DNA of 64,000 nt, from assembly GCF_001026905.1 (NCBI RefSeq), contig NZ_LAQL01000006.1:248001-312000 (forward strand). The letters run 5' to 3'. This document shows, piece by piece, positions 1 to 9,318 of this stretch (within the stretch, counting starts at the first letter, position 1; each line of letters opens with the position of its first letter). The stretch is from Kiloniella spongiae. Lineage in GTDB: Bacteria > Pseudomonadota > Alphaproteobacteria > Kiloniellales > Kiloniellaceae. A program made the position numbers and the translations under genes. The notes under the pieces are model-generated. The model ran no database searches. It saw only the letters and a list, made by a program, of their open reading frames with translations, and was not told where the DNA came from.

Positions 1-3000
1 ATCAAAGAGGCGTTGACGTTCCGCAAAAGATTTCGCCACATCGGGATTAGGATCAACGAAGATATGCAGATGGTTAAAGGCCCCCACAAGCTTGGTCTGA
101 TCAGACAGCAACATGCCGTTCCCGAACACATCACCCGACATATCGCCAACACCAATCGCCGTGAAGGGTTCGGTCTGAATATCCTTACCCAATTCGCGGA
201 AGTGACGTTTAACGGATTCCCAAGCCCCTTTGGCCGTAATACCCATTTTCTTGTGGTCATAGCCAGCTGAACCACCAGAAGCAAAGGCATCATCCAGCCA
301 GAAACCATAGTCGGCAGAAACGCCGTTTGCGATATCAGAGAAAGTTGCCGTCCCTTTATCAGCTGCCACAACCAGATAAGGATCATCCGCATCGCGACGT
401 ATCAATCTTTCAGGCGGTACAACTTCGCCAGCAACCAAATTATCTGTAAGGTCCAGCAAACCACGGATAAAGGTTTTATAACACTCGATACCTGCATCGA
501 TAAAAGCTTCGCGCCCATCGCTAGCTGGCGGCGGATTCTTGACCACAAAACCACCTTTGGAACCTACAGGCACAATAACCGAGTTTTTGACCTGCTGTGC
601 TTTGACGAGACCAAGAATTTCAGTTCTGAAATCTTCACGCCGATCCGACCAACGCAACCCACCGCGGGCAACGGGGCCAAACCGAAGGTGCACACCCTCA
701 ACATCCGGGCTATAAACAAAGATCTCGCGATAAGGTCTTGGTAACGGTAGATCAGTGATTTTTTCCGAGTTCAGCTTGAACGACAGATAGGTTTTAAAAT
801 CGCCTTCGTCCGTTTTCTGCAAGAAGTTTGTGCGCAACGTGCATTCTATGACATTCCGGAAACGACGAATGATTCTATCTTCATCAAGGTTACTGACATT
901 ATCCAGTGTTTCGTTAATCTTGCTATTAAGATCATCCGCTAGCTGTTCATCTCTTTCTGTGCCTTTGCCCATAAAGCGCACCAGAAAGAGATCAACGAGC
1001 AGCCTTGTGATATCTGGATTACTAGCCAGAGTTTGTTCCATATAGCTCTGTGAGAAAGGAATACGTGCCTGAAGGAGATATTTGCAATAGGCCCTTAGAA
1101 CAGTAACTTCACGAACTTTAAGCCCGGCAACCAGAACCAGTCTATTGAAACCGTCGTTTTCCATCTGACCATGCCAGACAGAGGCAAATGCCTCATGAAA
1201 ACCTTCGCGCAGGTGAGAGATAGAAATTTCGTGATCCCCTGAAATCACCATATTGAAATCGTGCATCCACACGCTTTCGCCGGTTTCAAGAGAATTAAAG
1301 TGATACGGAATCTCGCTGAGAACCTTCAACCCCATATTCTCTAACATCGGCAAGACGTCAGATAATGGAACCGGATTATCCCTCAGATAGATCTTAAATC
1401 TAACCTGTTCAGGATCTGCCCCAAGTGGACGGTAGAGATTCATGGACAGCCCATCACCCTCAAGCGCTTCTTCGGCTCGGGTGATATCAAAAACCGCATC
1501 GTTTTCGTTAAAGTGTTCCTGATAATTCACCGGAAAAGCAGCACCAAGACGACGCATCGCCCGGATACCCTGTTCCTCACCACGATCTTCGATCAAAACC
1601 TGTTCAAGACGATCCTGCCAGGAACGACCAGCTTCCGCGATACGGGCTTCTAATTCACCAACATCCACATCCGGCACCTGACCGCGTGTGGTTTTAATGA
1701 TGAAATGAACCCGTGCAAGGACAGTATCGGACAAGTGTGTGAAGAATGCACTAACCTGCCCATTGTAGGCTTCGCAAAGGATCTTTCCAATCTTGCGGCG
1801 CAGTGCTGTATCAAAACGGTCACGCGGAATATAGGTCAGACAGGAAGCAAAGCGTTCAAAAGGATCTTTACGAACAAAAAGCGCAATCCGGCGACGTTCC
1901 TGAAGATGAAGAATACCGTGAGAGATTGTGGAAAGCTCGGCACTTGAAATCTGAAACAGTTCATCCCGAGGGTAGGTATCAAGAATATGTGCCAGTCCTT
2001 TGCTATCATGGCTACCGGACTTGAAACCGGACTTATCCAACACTTTCTTCACTTTATGGCGTAGAAGTGGAATATCACTCGGTGAGCGAGCATAAGCCGT
2101 TGAGGTCAAAAGACCCGCGAAAAGGATCTCACCGATCACCTTGCCCTTATCATCAAAGCGCTTCACACCGATCGTATCCAGATGCACCGCGCGATGTACT
2201 GTTGAGCGGCGGTTCGCCTTTGTGATGCGCAATAGAACAGGCTTGGTCATAAAGTCCCGCACTTCTGCAGGCAGAGATCCAAAATCCCTCAGGCCATCAA
2301 AAACATGAACATCAATATCGCGCAAAACACCCAATGAATTCGGCAACACCTTCAAAATTGAATTGGTACCTTCGCCTTCAAACTTGTATTCGCGATAACC
2401 AAGAAAGGTAAAGTTATCCTGGGTCATCCATTCCAGGAAAGAAATTGACTCGCTGATCTCGGTTTTGGACAGAGAAGGCGGTGATTTCTTTAACTCGCTA
2501 ATCACGTTGTTCATCTTGCCAAGCATTGGCTGCCAGTCTTCAACAGACGCTTTGACGTCTTCAAAAACCTTGGTCAGTTCGTGCGCAATCTGGGTATGAC
2601 TTTCGGCAACCTGTTCACTGATCTGTATATGCATCACAGATTCAGTCAGGATACCTTCACCGCCGCCGTTTGAATTTATGGCGCTGAGTTTGCCCTTTGC
2701 ATCACGAATGCAACTAAGGACTGGATGCACGACCAGGTGCACTTCAACATCCAGACGCTCCAGCGCTGCCGTGACCGAATCAACCAGAAATGGCATATCG
2801 TCATTCACGACTTCAATAATGGTATGGGACGATTTCCATCCGTGCTCTTCAGGCCGCGGGTTATAAACCTTTATTTTGGTTTCCCCGGTTTTGCGCTGTT
2901 GTAGTTGCCCCCAAAGAGCCAGAGAAGCCCCAAAAAGATTATCTGCTGTCTCTCCACGCAAATCATCCGGCGGGACGTTTTCATAAAAAGTGCGCACAAA

Positions 3001-3103
3001 TTGTTCAATCATCTGGGCTTTATCAGCACTTATTTTTTTGTGAACCAGTTCGACTACTTTATCAATACATTCAGATGTACTGTTATTGCCATGAATGGCC
3101 ATT
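1..3103 (-). CDS. gdh: NAD-dependent glutamate dehydrogenase, large (GDH-180 type), 5' part only
   Basis: The protein oxidatively deaminates glutamate to 2-oxoglutarate with NAD and acts in the cytoplasm. I read it by reverse-complementing the first 3.1 kb: it opens MAIHGNNSTSECIDKVVELV and stays open to the window edge, giving about 1034 residues of a family that is usually about 1600. The middle part has FNFTFLGYREY-like and DTYPRDELFQ stretches (here NFTFLGYREYKFEG), and the core has GPVARGGLRWSDRREDFRTE followed by QQVKNSVIVPVGSKGGFVVK, which is the family's substrate and lysine region. The ATG at 3103 is preceded by AGGAAAG. The C-terminal half, with most of the NAD fold, lies outside the window. 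A hairpin sits about 55 bases upstream of the start (3160-3195). Assignment to the family is firm; the gene symbol is generic. Confidence 0.93.
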
Positions 3104-3159
3104 ATTCTTTCCTCGGACCGCTGTCGCTTTTTAATTATTAGGTTATTGCTCTATTCGAC

Positions 3160-3195
3160 GTCCCCACCCCAGGTCCGCCCTTAAAGGTGGAGGAC
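3160..3195 (-). promoter_or_regulatory. Bulged hairpin in the gdh leader
   Basis: GTCCCCACC at 3160-3168 pairs with GGTGGAGGAC at 3186-3195, with one bulged A at 3191. On the minus strand this places a nine-base-pair, GC-rich stem about 57 bases before the gdh start, and the minus-strand arm carries CCTCCACC, a partial complement of a Shine-Dalgarno sequence. It lacks a T-run, so it is not an ordinary terminator. A role as leader structure is inference. Confidence 0.35.
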
Positions 3196-3872
3196 AAACC
3201 ACGTTAACCTATTTCAGAACCATTGTTAGTAAAAAATGCGTCGCCTACAGGATATTTTTTCAATACTTACAAAAGAGTAAAGTTATCCACATTTTTTTCG
3301 CCCATAAGTTTAAGAAATAAGTTATAAAACCACCAAATAAAAGAGAACAAAAGTAGCCCATTGGCATCATCTATTGCTGGCATGGGTCAAAGTTATTTAA
3401 GTATTTCATTTAATGAAACAGATTCGCCCAGAGTCATCACAACCCAAGTCCCCATGATCACACAATCATTTACTCAAACACGAAAGCTGATAGTAGAAAG
3501 AGAACCAATAAACAAACAAGACGTATATATTTGGAAATCTTTTATAGAGACATTTTCAGATCGCAAAATATCCACAATTACCCCTTCTTATAAAAACGGA
3601 AAAGATAACCAGGGCAAAGAGCACCCAATAGTTCAACAGAAGTACTCTTGGAAATGCTCTATATCCCCGTCAGTCAAGATGACACCTTTGTGACTTGTTC
3701 ATCTGCGACTTGCATTAAAACATGAGACGAGGTAACTCTATGAGCATGTATCGGATAAACATAGCAATATCTGCGCGAATGTATACGAGCACGCGAATGA
3801 CCGGTGGCATGAAAATGTCAACGCCCATCACGACGCCTGCTTGTTTAAATCTTCGCCATACGAGATCCGATC
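3196..3872. other. AT-rich stretch without a convincing gene
   Basis: Between the gdh leader and the small reading frame at 3873 I find no recognisable gene. A 110-codon frame from a TTG at 3361 and a 63-codon frame at 3722 are open but resemble nothing I know and lack ribosome sites. A perfect DnaA-box nonamer (TTATCCACA) lies at 3283-3291 in an AT-rich setting, but it is alone. The stretch may be decayed coding DNA. Confidence 0.4.
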
Positions 3873-4226
3873 ATGAATACTTCAGCTCAGGCCCAGCAAT
3901 ACAGCACATCTAATTTCGATGAATTATCTAGCCCCTATCGATTTATCAGACTGAGTTTTTCAGCCAAATCACTATCAATCGACACGGTTAAAAAAAAATT
4001 GAACCTCAATGAGTACACTGTGCTCGCTGACTTATCAGCCTCTGCAGAAAAAGACCAATACTGTCTTCTAATAGAGGCAGAGGTGCATACCCTTGAGCTC
4101 ACGGCTTTTAGCAAATGGTTTATGAAAAAAATCAAACCTGACTCTTTGCACAGCAAACTGGAAAATAAAGCCGGTGAAGTTATCGCCGAATGCAAGCTTT
4201 ATTGTGATGGCAATAAAAGTTTTTGA
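3873..4226 (+). CDS. Small hypothetical protein (117 aa)
   Basis: This frame encodes a mixed alpha/beta-looking soluble protein with no signal peptide and no motif I recognise. It begins MNTSAQAQQYSTSNFDELSS and has a lysine-rich segment around residues 43-49. The ATG is preceded only by a weak purine stretch (CGAGA). It converges on the gene ending at 4199 and overlaps it by 28 bases, which is tolerable for convergent genes. The length and amino-acid mix look more protein-like than the two neighbouring frames. Whether it is expressed is uncertain, and I can offer no function. Confidence 0.4.
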   Translation: MNTSAQAQQYSTSNFDELSSPYRFIRLSFSAKSLSIDTVKKKLNLNEYTVLADLSASAEKDQYCLLIEAEVHTLELTAFSKWFMKKIKPDSLHSKLENKAGEVIAECKLYCDGNKSF

Positions 4227-4594
4227 AGCTGTGGATCACTCAAAATTTTGGGGCAATGACTGTCGAGCATTGCAATGTAAAGAAAAAGATTACCTGATTC
4301 AGCCTTGAGTGCTGCTCGATCTTCGGGCCTTAAACCCTGATGGCGCACTAACCGCGCCAGAGGCGTTTTCAAAGAATCAGGTGTTCTTTTCAAAGCAAGA
4401 TCCGCAGCACATCCACAGTGATCTTCCATCTTGAGGGCATTTTCAGCTCCTATGCGTTTCCCTAGTTCTCTCACACAAAAATCAAGGGTTTCTTCACGGC
4501 CGAGATTATCGAAGGATCTGGCACTATATGGGACCACAATAATTACAGCAGTAAAAAACCATACTGAAATCCATGAGAATTTGTTCAAATACAT
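4199..4594 (-). CDS. Hypothetical exported cysteine-containing protein (131 aa)
   Basis: The first 25 or so residues form a signal peptide (hydrophobic FFTAVIIVVPYSA followed by a short polar stretch). The mature part is helical and has four cysteines, including a CGC pair in DHCGCAADLAL and one in DSHCPKIL, so disulfides or metal binding are possible. I do not recognise a named family. Its ATG overlaps the stop codon of the DUF2842 gene upstream (TAATG), so the two are probably translated together. The job of the pair is unknown. Confidence 0.75.
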   Translation of the reverse strand: MYLNKFSWISVWFFTAVIIVVPYSARSFDNLGREETLDFCVRELGKRIGAENALKMEDHCGCAADLALKRTPDSLKTPLARLVRHQGLRPEDRAALKAESGNLFLYIAMLDSHCPKILSDPQLQKLLLPSQ

Positions 4595-4881
4595 TAACTC
4601 TCTTGCCTTTCACGCCGTCGCTTTATCCAGAACATCACCTTGATCACTGGATATATCCAGATAAGCCCAACAAAGGGATAATATAAAAGATGTACAACTG
4701 GATGATCCGGTAACCAGTCTGTCCCGATAGAAATAACCATTGCAGAATAGAGCCCGAGAAAAAGAAAAAATAAAAGATACCCAAGAAGGTTTTTAACCAA
4801 GGCTGTAACTCTTTGAACAGTTAATACAAGCAAAACAGAATGGATGATTTTATATCCCGCTCCCCAAAAAAGGGCCAGCAC
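4594..4881 (-). CDS. DUF2842 family small membrane protein
   Basis: The C-terminal 70 residues have the DUF2842 pattern: a first membrane helix (LLGYLLFFLFLGLYSAMVISI), a short polar turn with LPDHPVV, then a second helix ending in WIYPVIKVMFWIKRRRER. DUF2842 is known as a roughly 70-residue inner-membrane family of alphaproteobacteria without assigned function. The frame extends 25 or so codons further upstream to a GTG at 4881; an internal TTG (LVKNLLGYL) would give the usual family length, so the start is open. It is coupled to the exported protein downstream. Confidence 0.75.
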   Translation of the reverse strand: MLALFWGAGYKIIHSVLLVLTVQRVTALVKNLLGYLLFFLFLGLYSAMVISIGTDWLPDHPVVHLLYYPFVGLIWIYPVIKVMFWIKRRRERQES

Positions 4882-5055
4882 AAAAAAAGAAACACACTGT
4901 AGGTTACACCCCTATGTATCCTAATCAAAATTCACCTGAATTGCCCAGTTCATCAGAACCAGACAACTAAAAACATTTTAAACTATCTTTAACACCAAAC
5001 ATACTATAGTAGTCATTCGATTGATCATCGGGAGGGGGTAGGAACTGAGGATATA

Positions 5056-5847
5056 ATGGTACTGTTACGCTCTTTAATCGTCTTATTACTGTTTTTAAGC
5101 ATTTTCCCAGCAAACATTTCTCCCGCAAAGGCCTCAGAATTACAACTTCTCACAGAAAATTATCCGCCCTTTAACTATCTTGAGCAAAACCAGCTCAAGG
5201 GTGTTGGTGCTGATATTGTCCGTGCCTTGCAGGAAAAAACAGATACAGTTAGCGAACCAAAGGTTCTTCCTTGGAAAAGAGCGTATCGAACCACCCTGTC
5301 CACCCCCAATACCGGTATATTTTCAATCACACGTACAAAACAAAGAGAAAGCCTATTCAACTGGGTCGGCCCTTTATACAGTGTTCGTGATTATATATTC
5401 ATAAGAAAAACATCTGATTTTTCAGGGCAAAATATTTCAGACCTAAAAGCTCTACACAGTATCGGATTACAAGCCGAAGGTGCCGTACATAAAGCGCTGG
5501 AAAAATTATCCTTTAACAATCTGGTCCCCATTCACCAGGTCGACAAACAATTAGATCTTTTGATTAGTGGTCGAATCTCTGCTCTTCAGGTCTCTGACCT
5601 CACGATGTCTTTTGACCTGCAAAAAAATAATCTGCGCTTTACCGAGGTAAAGCCCATCGCGGTTCTTAATGAAGCAGATATGTATCTTGCCTTCTCAAAG
5701 AATACACCTTTGGCGGAAGTCAACAAATGGCAAAAAGCTTTAAACGAGCTTATCAAAGAAGGTCAACACGCGGCAATCCTCAGTAAACATATGCCTAATC
5801 TGTCTCTTTGGAGCTTGGAAACAGGTATTCAGGTAAAGGTCAATTAA
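5056..5847 (+). CDS. Periplasmic solute-binding protein, family 3 (amino-acid/polar type)
   Basis: The protein has a signal peptide cut near residue 26 (SPAKA/SE) followed by a family 3 extracellular solute-binding fold: LQLLTENYPPFNYLEQNQ, GVGADIVRALQEK, LPWKRAYRT, and FSITRTKQRESLFNWVGPL. At 263 residues it is of usual length. There is no transporter permease or ATPase gene nearby, so it may be an orphan binding protein or a sensor-type member of the kind that PAAT-like proteins include. An AGGA site lies eight bases before the ATG. A ligand cannot be assigned from sequence. Confidence 0.85.
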   Translation: MVLLRSLIVLLLFLSIFPANISPAKASELQLLTENYPPFNYLEQNQLKGVGADIVRALQEKTDTVSEPKVLPWKRAYRTTLSTPNTGIFSITRTKQRESLFNWVGPLYSVRDYIFIRKTSDFSGQNISDLKALHSIGLQAEGAVHKALEKLSFNNLVPIHQVDKQLDLLISGRISALQVSDLTMSFDLQKNNLRFTEVKPIAVLNEADMYLAFSKNTPLAEVNKWQKALNELIKEGQHAAILSKHMPNLSLWSLETGIQVKVN

Positions 5848-6007
5848 TCAGATAGAATGAAGGAATTACCAAGCGCTGTTGAAATTTCTACGGCAGCGAG
5901 CTGAATATCTTCTGAGCGTGAAATAGAGCGTAGAACAATCAAAATATAAGCCGTTATACTGATAGATCTATTTCAACTTGGCTTGCATAAATATTTACTT
6001 TCAAACG

Positions 6008-6036
6008 AAAAAACCCGACCAAAGCCGGGTTTTTTT
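6008..6036 (-). terminator. Rho-independent terminator of tRNA-Gly (bidirectional)
   Basis: AAAAAACCCG pairs with CGGGTTTTTT around a short CAAA loop. On the minus strand it lies 11 bases past the tRNA CCA end and finishes in a T-run. The A/T flanks make it usable in both directions, so it may also stop transcripts from the solute-binding protein gene. Confidence 0.8.
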
Positions 6037-6046
6037 CATTCAACAC

Positions 6047-6121
6047 TGGAGCGGGCGATGAGATTCGAACTCACGACATTCTCGTTGGCAACGAGATGCT
6101 CTACCACTGAGCTACGCCCGC
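6047..6121 (-). tRNA. tRNA-Gly (GCC anticodon)
   Basis: Reading the minus strand, the acceptor 5' strand is GCGGGCG and pairs with CGCCCGC; the D arm has AGCTCAGTGGTAGAGC; the anticodon stem TCTCG/CGAGA encloses TTGCCAA, giving anticodon GCC; the T arm has GTTCGAATC. The 3' CCA is encoded. It reads the glycine codons GGC and GGU. The gene stands alone and is followed by a terminator. Confidence 0.97.
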
Positions 6122-6286
6122 GTCTCTGTGTTGATGGAGGGGTATTTACGCCACGAAGTTTGACTTTGCAAGGGCTTTTTTCGCAAAAAAATAATCCTTG
6201 TTGGTTCTTTCTGGTTTCAAAGACAAAAAAAACGAGGCATACCCTTAATTCTAAACAAAATTTGCATAAAGACGCAGGCGAAAAAT

Positions 6287-6820
6287 ATGACCAACAACAC
6301 CCCTTGCACCCCTGATGATCTCTTTAAAAAACTTGATACACTTGGAATCGAAACCACAACGATTACCCATCCCGCCGTTTATACCGTAGAAGAATCCAAA
6401 GAACATTGCAGCAACATCCCTGGCGCTCACACAAAGAACCTCTTCCTACGTAATAAAAAGGGGCAGATGTGGCTTCTTGTCTGTCTTGAAGACAGAAAAA
6501 TCGACATGAAATTACTCGGGAAGGCCCTAACCGCAGGGAAGCTTTCTTTTGGCAGTGCAGATCGTCTAATGGAATTTCTTGGCATCACCCCCGGATCTGT
6601 TTCTCCCTTTACCGCGATCAACGATAAAGATAATGCCGTAAAAGTGATTCTCGATTCACAAATGATGAAACAATCACCAATTAATTCCCACCCCCTAACA
6701 AATACGATGACCACATCAATTACACCAACAGATCTGGTGCAGTTTCTAACAGCAATTAACCACCCACCAGAAGAGCTGGATATGGATAATTTAACACAAC
6801 TCGTGCAGGACCTGACTTGA
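6287..6820 (+). CDS. Prolyl-tRNA editing protein (YbaK/ProX, PrdX type)
   Basis: The protein is a free-standing trans-editing hydrolase that clears mischarged alanyl- or cysteinyl-tRNA(Pro) in the cytoplasm. It has the YbaK/aaRS-associated domain layout: HPAVYTVEES near residues 28-37, GAHTKNLFLRNKKG in the middle, then LLVCLEDRKIDMKLL and the conserved GLTPGSVSPF-like stretch (here GITPGSVSPFTAIND). At 177 residues it matches the PrdX subgroup, which is longer than YbaK. The C-terminal HPPEELDMDNL region also fits PrdX. It stands alone between tRNA-Gly and cnoX. Confidence 0.9.
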   Translation: MTNNTPCTPDDLFKKLDTLGIETTTITHPAVYTVEESKEHCSNIPGAHTKNLFLRNKKGQMWLLVCLEDRKIDMKLLGKALTAGKLSFGSADRLMEFLGITPGSVSPFTAINDKDNAVKVILDSQMMKQSPINSHPLTNTMTTSITPTDLVQFLTAINHPPEELDMDNLTQLVQDLT

Positions 6821-6943
6821 CCCCTTGCAGTTGAGGTTATTCAGCATCATCTTGTCAGGTAGAAAACAAATTTTCCTGGATTGAGGCCCCTGATTAAAGC
6901 CCAAGTCTAGGATCGTAAATCTTAAAAGCTCGGATATTGAACT

Positions 6944-7858
6944 ATGGAAGAACTCATCGGCAACACACCAGCACCACAAGCTGATCTGATCAAAGATACT
7001 AATCAGCAAGATTTTGCCAAAGACGTCATTGAAGCTTCTATGAACCAGCCTGTTCTTGTTGATTTCTGGGCGCCATGGTGTGGGCCATGTAAACAAATGA
7101 TGCCTGCCATCGAACAGGCTATTATGGCTGCTAAAGGCGCTGTAAAGCTCGTTAAAGTCAACATCGATGAAAATCAAATGTTGGCGTCACAACTACGCGT
7201 GCAATCCGTACCAATGGTTTATGCTTTTTTTCAAGGCCAGCCTGTTGACGGTTTTAACGGTGCTCTTCCCCCCAGTGAAATCACCAAGTTCATTGATACT
7301 GTGATCCAGAAAACCGGCGGCGTTAAGGGCGATCCTATTGCAGATGCGCTTGAACAAGCCGCAATGGCACGGGAAAACCAAGACGATATGGCAGCCATGT
7401 CTATCTATAGCCAAATCCTGGAACACGTACCTGACAACGAACCTGCGCTTATTGGTATGCTTGAATGCCAGATTAGTGCTAACATGGCAGAAGAAGCGCA
7501 GGCGCTGTTTGATCAATTACCAGATGACGTTAAAACAAAGCCCGAATTTTCAGCTATCGTGACTAAACTCGAGCTCGCTGGCCAAAGCCTTGATAACGAA
7601 GAAGTTGTTGCGCTCAAAAACAAAGTTGAGAACGATCAGACCGATAATCAATCAAGATTTGATCTAGCATTAGCACTGCAGGCAGAAGGCAACCACGAAG
7701 AGGCTGCTGACCACCTGTTATACATAATCAAGCACGATCGTGAGTGGAATGATGATGCCGCGCGTATTCAACTTTTGAAATTTTTTGAAGCCTGGGGCAT
7801 GATGGACCCCATGACAATGAAAGCACGTGGTAAATTATCATCGCTGCTCTTTAGCTAA
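6944..7858 (+). CDS. cnoX: Thioredoxin-fold co-chaperone with TPR-like tail (CnoX/YbbN family)
   Basis: The N-terminal domain is a thioredoxin with the active site WAPWCGPCKQ at about residues 42-51. The second half is a helical, TPR-like region of about 170 residues (ALEQAAMARENQDDMAAMSIYSQ onward), which is the CnoX/YbbN design. In this family the protein holds oxidised clients and passes them to chaperones. Unlike the E. coli member, this one keeps both active-site cysteines, so it should also have reductase activity, as is common in alphaproteobacteria. It is 304 residues long. The Lon-N protein, Trm112-like protein and DUF971 protein follow in the same direction, a set often found together. 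Confidence 0.9.
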   Translation: MEELIGNTPAPQADLIKDTNQQDFAKDVIEASMNQPVLVDFWAPWCGPCKQMMPAIEQAIMAAKGAVKLVKVNIDENQMLASQLRVQSVPMVYAFFQGQPVDGFNGALPPSEITKFIDTVIQKTGGVKGDPIADALEQAAMARENQDDMAAMSIYSQILEHVPDNEPALIGMLECQISANMAEEAQALFDQLPDDVKTKPEFSAIVTKLELAGQSLDNEEVVALKNKVENDQTDNQSRFDLALALQAEGNHEEAADHLLYIIKHDREWNDDAARIQLLKFFEAWGMMDPMTMKARGKLSSLLFS

Positions 7859-7914
7859 AAACCGCCATTGTGTGATTACAAACCAAGCAAAAAGATTACG
7901 GTGAGTTACCCTAC

Positions 7915-7943
7915 AAATACAGTCTTCATAAATACAGTCTTCA
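7915..7943 (+). repeat. Tandem duplication of a 15-base unit before the Lon-N gene
   Basis: AAATACAGTCTTCA occurs at 7915-7928 and again at 7930-7943, separated by one T. The second copy overlaps the AAAGG ribosome site of the gene that starts at 7954. It looks like a replication-slippage duplication. Confidence 0.9.
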
Positions 7944-7953
7944 AAGGCATGCT

Positions 7954-8655
7954 ATGACCGGTGGTATCTTCGATCCAAAGTTTAACGAACTCCCGAACGA
8001 ACTTCCAGTTTTCCCATTGGAAGGCGCACTATTACTTCCCGGGGGAACGCTTCCGCTTAATATTTTTGAACCACGTTATCTCACGATGATTGATCATGCA
8101 TTGGGACAAAGTCGCTGTATCGGGATGATTCAACCAAACAACAAATCAGCCCACGGTATTCTAGATAAAGGTGCCATAGATCAGGATACTCTGGATGATG
8201 ACGATGTATCGCTCTACAAAATCGGGTGCCTTGGCAGAATCACATCTTTCATGGAGACCGATGACGGACGCTACCTCATCTCTCTTCAAGGTTTGATCCG
8301 CTATAACGTTGCCGAGGAGACACCCGCAGAATTTGGTTATAGACGTGTTATTCCAGACTATAATCCTTACCGACCCGATCTGGAAAATACCGAGTCAGAA
8401 GATTTGGATCGTACCCGACTTTTGTCGTGTTTGCGGAACTACTTTGACCTCAACAATATTGATGCCGACTGGAAAGCAATAGAGCACACAAACAATCATC
8501 GTCTGGTAAATACTCTTGCAATGATTTGCCCCTTTTCATCCGCAGAAAAGCAAGCAATATTAGAAGCTTCAACTTTGGTACAACGTGCCGATATCATGGA
8601 AACAATCATGGATATGGCCGTTCACCAAAGTAACCAGAACTTTGCCAAACAATAA
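7954..8655 (+). CDS. Lon N-terminal (LAN/PUA-like) domain protein
   Basis: The protein is 233 residues and consists of the substrate-binding domain of Lon protease without ATPase or protease parts. The opening [27 protein letters not shown] and later [24 protein letters not shown] are the typical marks of this stand-alone family. The C-terminal half has a helical bundle with [14 protein letters not shown], as in Lon. The stand-alone family is widespread in alphaproteobacteria but its job is not settled. The AAAGG site is six bases before the ATG. It lies between cnoX and a Trm112-like gene. Confidence 0.9.
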   Translation: MTGGIFDPKFNELPNELPVFPLEGALLLPGGTLPLNIFEPRYLTMIDHALGQSRCIGMIQPNNKSAHGILDKGAIDQDTLDDDDVSLYKIGCLGRITSFMETDDGRYLISLQGLIRYNVAEETPAEFGYRRVIPDYNPYRPDLENTESEDLDRTRLLSCLRNYFDLNNIDADWKAIEHTNNHRLVNTLAMICPFSSAEKQAILEASTLVQRADIMETIMDMAVHQSNQNFAKQ

Positions 8656-8699
8656 ACCGTACTGATTACACGATAGATCAGCGCACAATGGATAAGATT

Positions 8700-8882
8700 A
8701 TGAGCAGCGAACCACGCGTCGACAGAAAATTACTCGAAATACTTGTATGCCCAGAAACCAAAGGACCACTGGAGTATGACGCACAGAAGCAAGAGCTAAT
8801 TTCACATCAGGCAAAGCTCGCTTACCCTATTCGTGATGGTATTCCTGTTATGCTTACCGACGAAGCCAGACAAATCGATTAA
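8700..8882 (+). CDS. Trm112/YcaR family small protein
   Basis: About 60 residues with [18 protein letters not shown] and [12 protein letters not shown], which is the Trm112-like zinc-ribbon pattern as seen in YcaR. Only one of the zinc-ligand cysteines (LVCPETK) remains, as in many bacterial members. The eukaryotic homologue activates methyltransferases, and a bacterial role is not firmly known. I take the ATG at 8700 rather than 8688 because GGAT lies eight bases before it and because the shorter product matches the family length. Confidence 0.85.
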   Translation: MSSEPRVDRKLLEILVCPETKGPLEYDAQKQELISHQAKLAYPIRDGIPVMLTDEARQID

Positions 8883-8908
8883 GCCAACAGGTTCTGGATA
8901 GATCATCA

Positions 8909-9307
8909 ATGACCGAGTCAATTGAAGAAGATAACGCGCAAGATTTTCACACTGAACACTGGCCGACCGATCTGAAATACAAGTCAGAAGAACGCGCACT
9001 CCATATAACGTTTGAAAATAAAAAAACCTTTGCCCTACCAGCGGAATACCTTCGGATAGAAAGCCCCTCAGCAGAAGTACAAGGTCATCATCCAAGCCAG
9101 AAGCAGGTCCTTTCCGGGCGACGTATGGTCGGCATTATTGCAATTGAGCCCGTTGGAAACTATGCCGTCAAACTAACCTTTGATGATTTACACGATACGG
9201 GAATCTACTCGTGGCAATACCTCTATAAGCTGGCAACAGAGCAAGAAACAATCTGGCAAGCATACTTGGACGAAATGGAAAAACGGGGCCTTTCCAGAGA
9301 TCCTTAA
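8909..9307 (+). CDS. DUF971 domain protein (gamma-butyrobetaine hydroxylase N-terminal-like)
   Basis: The 132-residue protein matches DUF971: WPTDLKYKSEERALHITFEN, AEYLRIESPSAEVQGH, IAIEPVGNYAVKLTFDD, and the ending HDTGIYSWQYLYKLA. The same domain sits at the N terminus of gamma-butyrobetaine hydroxylase, and small stand-alone copies are found near Mrp/ApbC iron-sulfur genes in other bacteria, but no such gene is present here. The metal-binding residues of the domain cannot be confirmed from this copy. It is the last of the cnoX-side gene row and converges on the TetR gene. Confidence 0.88.
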   Translation: MTESIEEDNAQDFHTEHWPTDLKYKSEERALHITFENKKTFALPAEYLRIESPSAEVQGHHPSQKQVLSGRRMVGIIAIEPVGNYAVKLTFDDLHDTGIYSWQYLYKLATEQETIWQAYLDEMEKRGLSRDP

Positions 9308-9318
9308 AAGTATGAAAA

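Noticed and set aside
3283-3291. DnaA-box nonamer TTATCCACA, with another at 27193-27201
   Set aside because: Two isolated nonamers are close to chance expectation in a window of this size; no box cluster or AT-rich unwinding element with several boxes is present.
3361-3693. 110-codon frame starting with TTG
   Set aside because: It has no ribosome site, no recognisable motif and odd composition; it lies in an AT-rich stretch where such frames arise by chance.
3722-3913. 63-codon frame overlapping the frame at 3873
   Set aside because: It is low in complexity and overlaps a better frame.
5850-5960. Short antisense frame reading RSEDIQLAAVEISTALGNSFI
   Set aside because: It looks a little protein-like, but there is no ATG and only about 30 codons before a stop; possibly a gene remnant, not a gene.
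5983-6315. 110-codon frame over tRNA-Gly
   Set aside because: It reads through the tRNA and the terminator on the opposite strand.
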